Shown: positions 59,275 through 59,455 of the stretch, one piece after another
How the letters are laid out: each line of letters begins with the position of its first letter
Numbering within the stretch: the first letter of the stretch is position 1
Assembly (NCBI GenBank): GCA_022795735.1
Contig: JAAWHG010000011.1
Coordinates: 1-59,455, forward strand
DNA: 59,455 nt
Origin: Oscillospiraceae bacterium
GTDB taxonomy: Bacteria > Bacillota > Clostridia > Oscillospirales > Oscillospiraceae
Direction of reading: 5' to 3'
The notes under the pieces: generated by a model
What the model saw: only the letters and a program-made list of their open reading frames with translations
What the model was told of the DNA's origin: nothing
Database searches by the model: none
Program-made: the position numbers and the translations under genes

Positions 59275-59455
59275 TCAAGCTGTGCCGACTTTCGCATTAT
59301 TTTTGTCTTGGGCAGTTTGGGATTGCTCCCGCGCTCCCTCAAAATCAAACGCACCGATGAAGTTATAGACGATTTCAATTTCCCGGATTTTCACCCGCTT
59401 CTGCTGTTCGTCGGTCGTGTAGGTTTCGGACACCCTGATCTGTTCCACGAACTCA
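59275..59455 (-). CDS. Large serine recombinase, C-terminal end (partial)
   Basis: The last 60 codons of a minus-strand gene that continues beyond the window. VKIREIEIVYNFIGAFDFE matches the conserved end of DUF4368-bearing large serine recombinases of clostridial conjugative and mobilisable transposons (usually (I/V)-YNF(V/I)GAFDF near the C-terminus). The catalytic domain is outside the window, so activity cannot be judged. Confidence 0.75.
   Translation of the reverse strand, partial: EFVEQIRVSETYTTDEQQKRVKIREIEIVYNFIGAFDFEGAREQSQTAQDKNNAKVGTA

Overview
The window looks like a chromosomal segment of a spore-forming Gram-positive anaerobe of the Clostridia, probably Oscillospiraceae/Ruminococcaceae-like. 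The reasons are strong AGGAGG ribosome binding sites, consensus TTGACA/TATAAT promoters, an S-box (SAM-I) riboswitch, SpoIID, FtsW/RodA-type and collagen-like proteins, a GGGtGRT/NifU-like gene pair, and high-GC housekeeping genes. The species assignment is inference.

Layout. 1-1013: remnants of a MATE transporter and a TetR-like regulator beside a 125-bp element bounded by 17-bp inverted repeats. 1018-5928: a rhomboid-like membrane protein, then the methyl-cycle genes ahcY and (behind a SAM riboswitch) metK, then a wecC-type UDP-ManNAc dehydrogenase. 5996-8542: a leftward operon of two related secreted proteins and a membrane-anchored protein, all of unknown function. 8620-9055: a compact unannotated locus that looks like a type I toxin-antitoxin module (28-residue hydrophobic peptide, sequestered RBS, 12-bp long-range pairing, strong antisense promoter). 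9161-13689: an MBOAT acyltransferase, an SGNH/deacetylase fusion, an acyl carrier protein and an FkbH-like protein, probably an envelope-glycan acylation system. 13820-15632: MarR-MATE operon. 15944-20300: aldo/keto reductase, two GT4 glycosyltransferases and an LPG-synthase-like membrane protein (glycolipid operon). 20720-26108: XRE regulator, ROK kinase, asd, SpoIID-like protein, queA.

26430-46739 is a single rightward surface-polysaccharide operon of sixteen genes, closed by a 23-bp-stem terminator. It encodes a Wzm/Wzt-type ABC exporter, CDP-glucose and UDP-glucuronate branch enzymes (RfbF, UXS-like, Ugd, RfbH), NeuB and NeuC, a YerE-like thiamine-diphosphate enzyme with a reductase (suggesting a branched 3,6-dideoxy sugar), several glycosyltransferases, a methyltransferase and two O-acyltransferases. 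It is visibly AT-richer than its flanks, notably at 35-39 kb and 43-46 kb, which suggests transfer. Three of its genes carry long in-frame poly-G tracts (G10, G11, G9). These look like phase-variation switches; the G11 tract lies at the very start of an acyltransferase, where two start codons in different frames would be used at different tract lengths.

46794-55219 returns to core genes: GGGtGRT/NifU-like pair, upp, tsaB, tsaE, an FtsW/RodA-family gene, a DUF2284 protein and two flavoproteins. 55524-57779 holds a collagen-like (GXT) protein preceded by a possible sporulation promoter and followed by a glycosyltransferase. The window ends with tRNA-Thr(GGT) followed by a decayed mobile element: a frameshifted tyrosine integrase end, a DUF4259-like gene with two stops, and the C-terminus of a large serine recombinase running out of the window.
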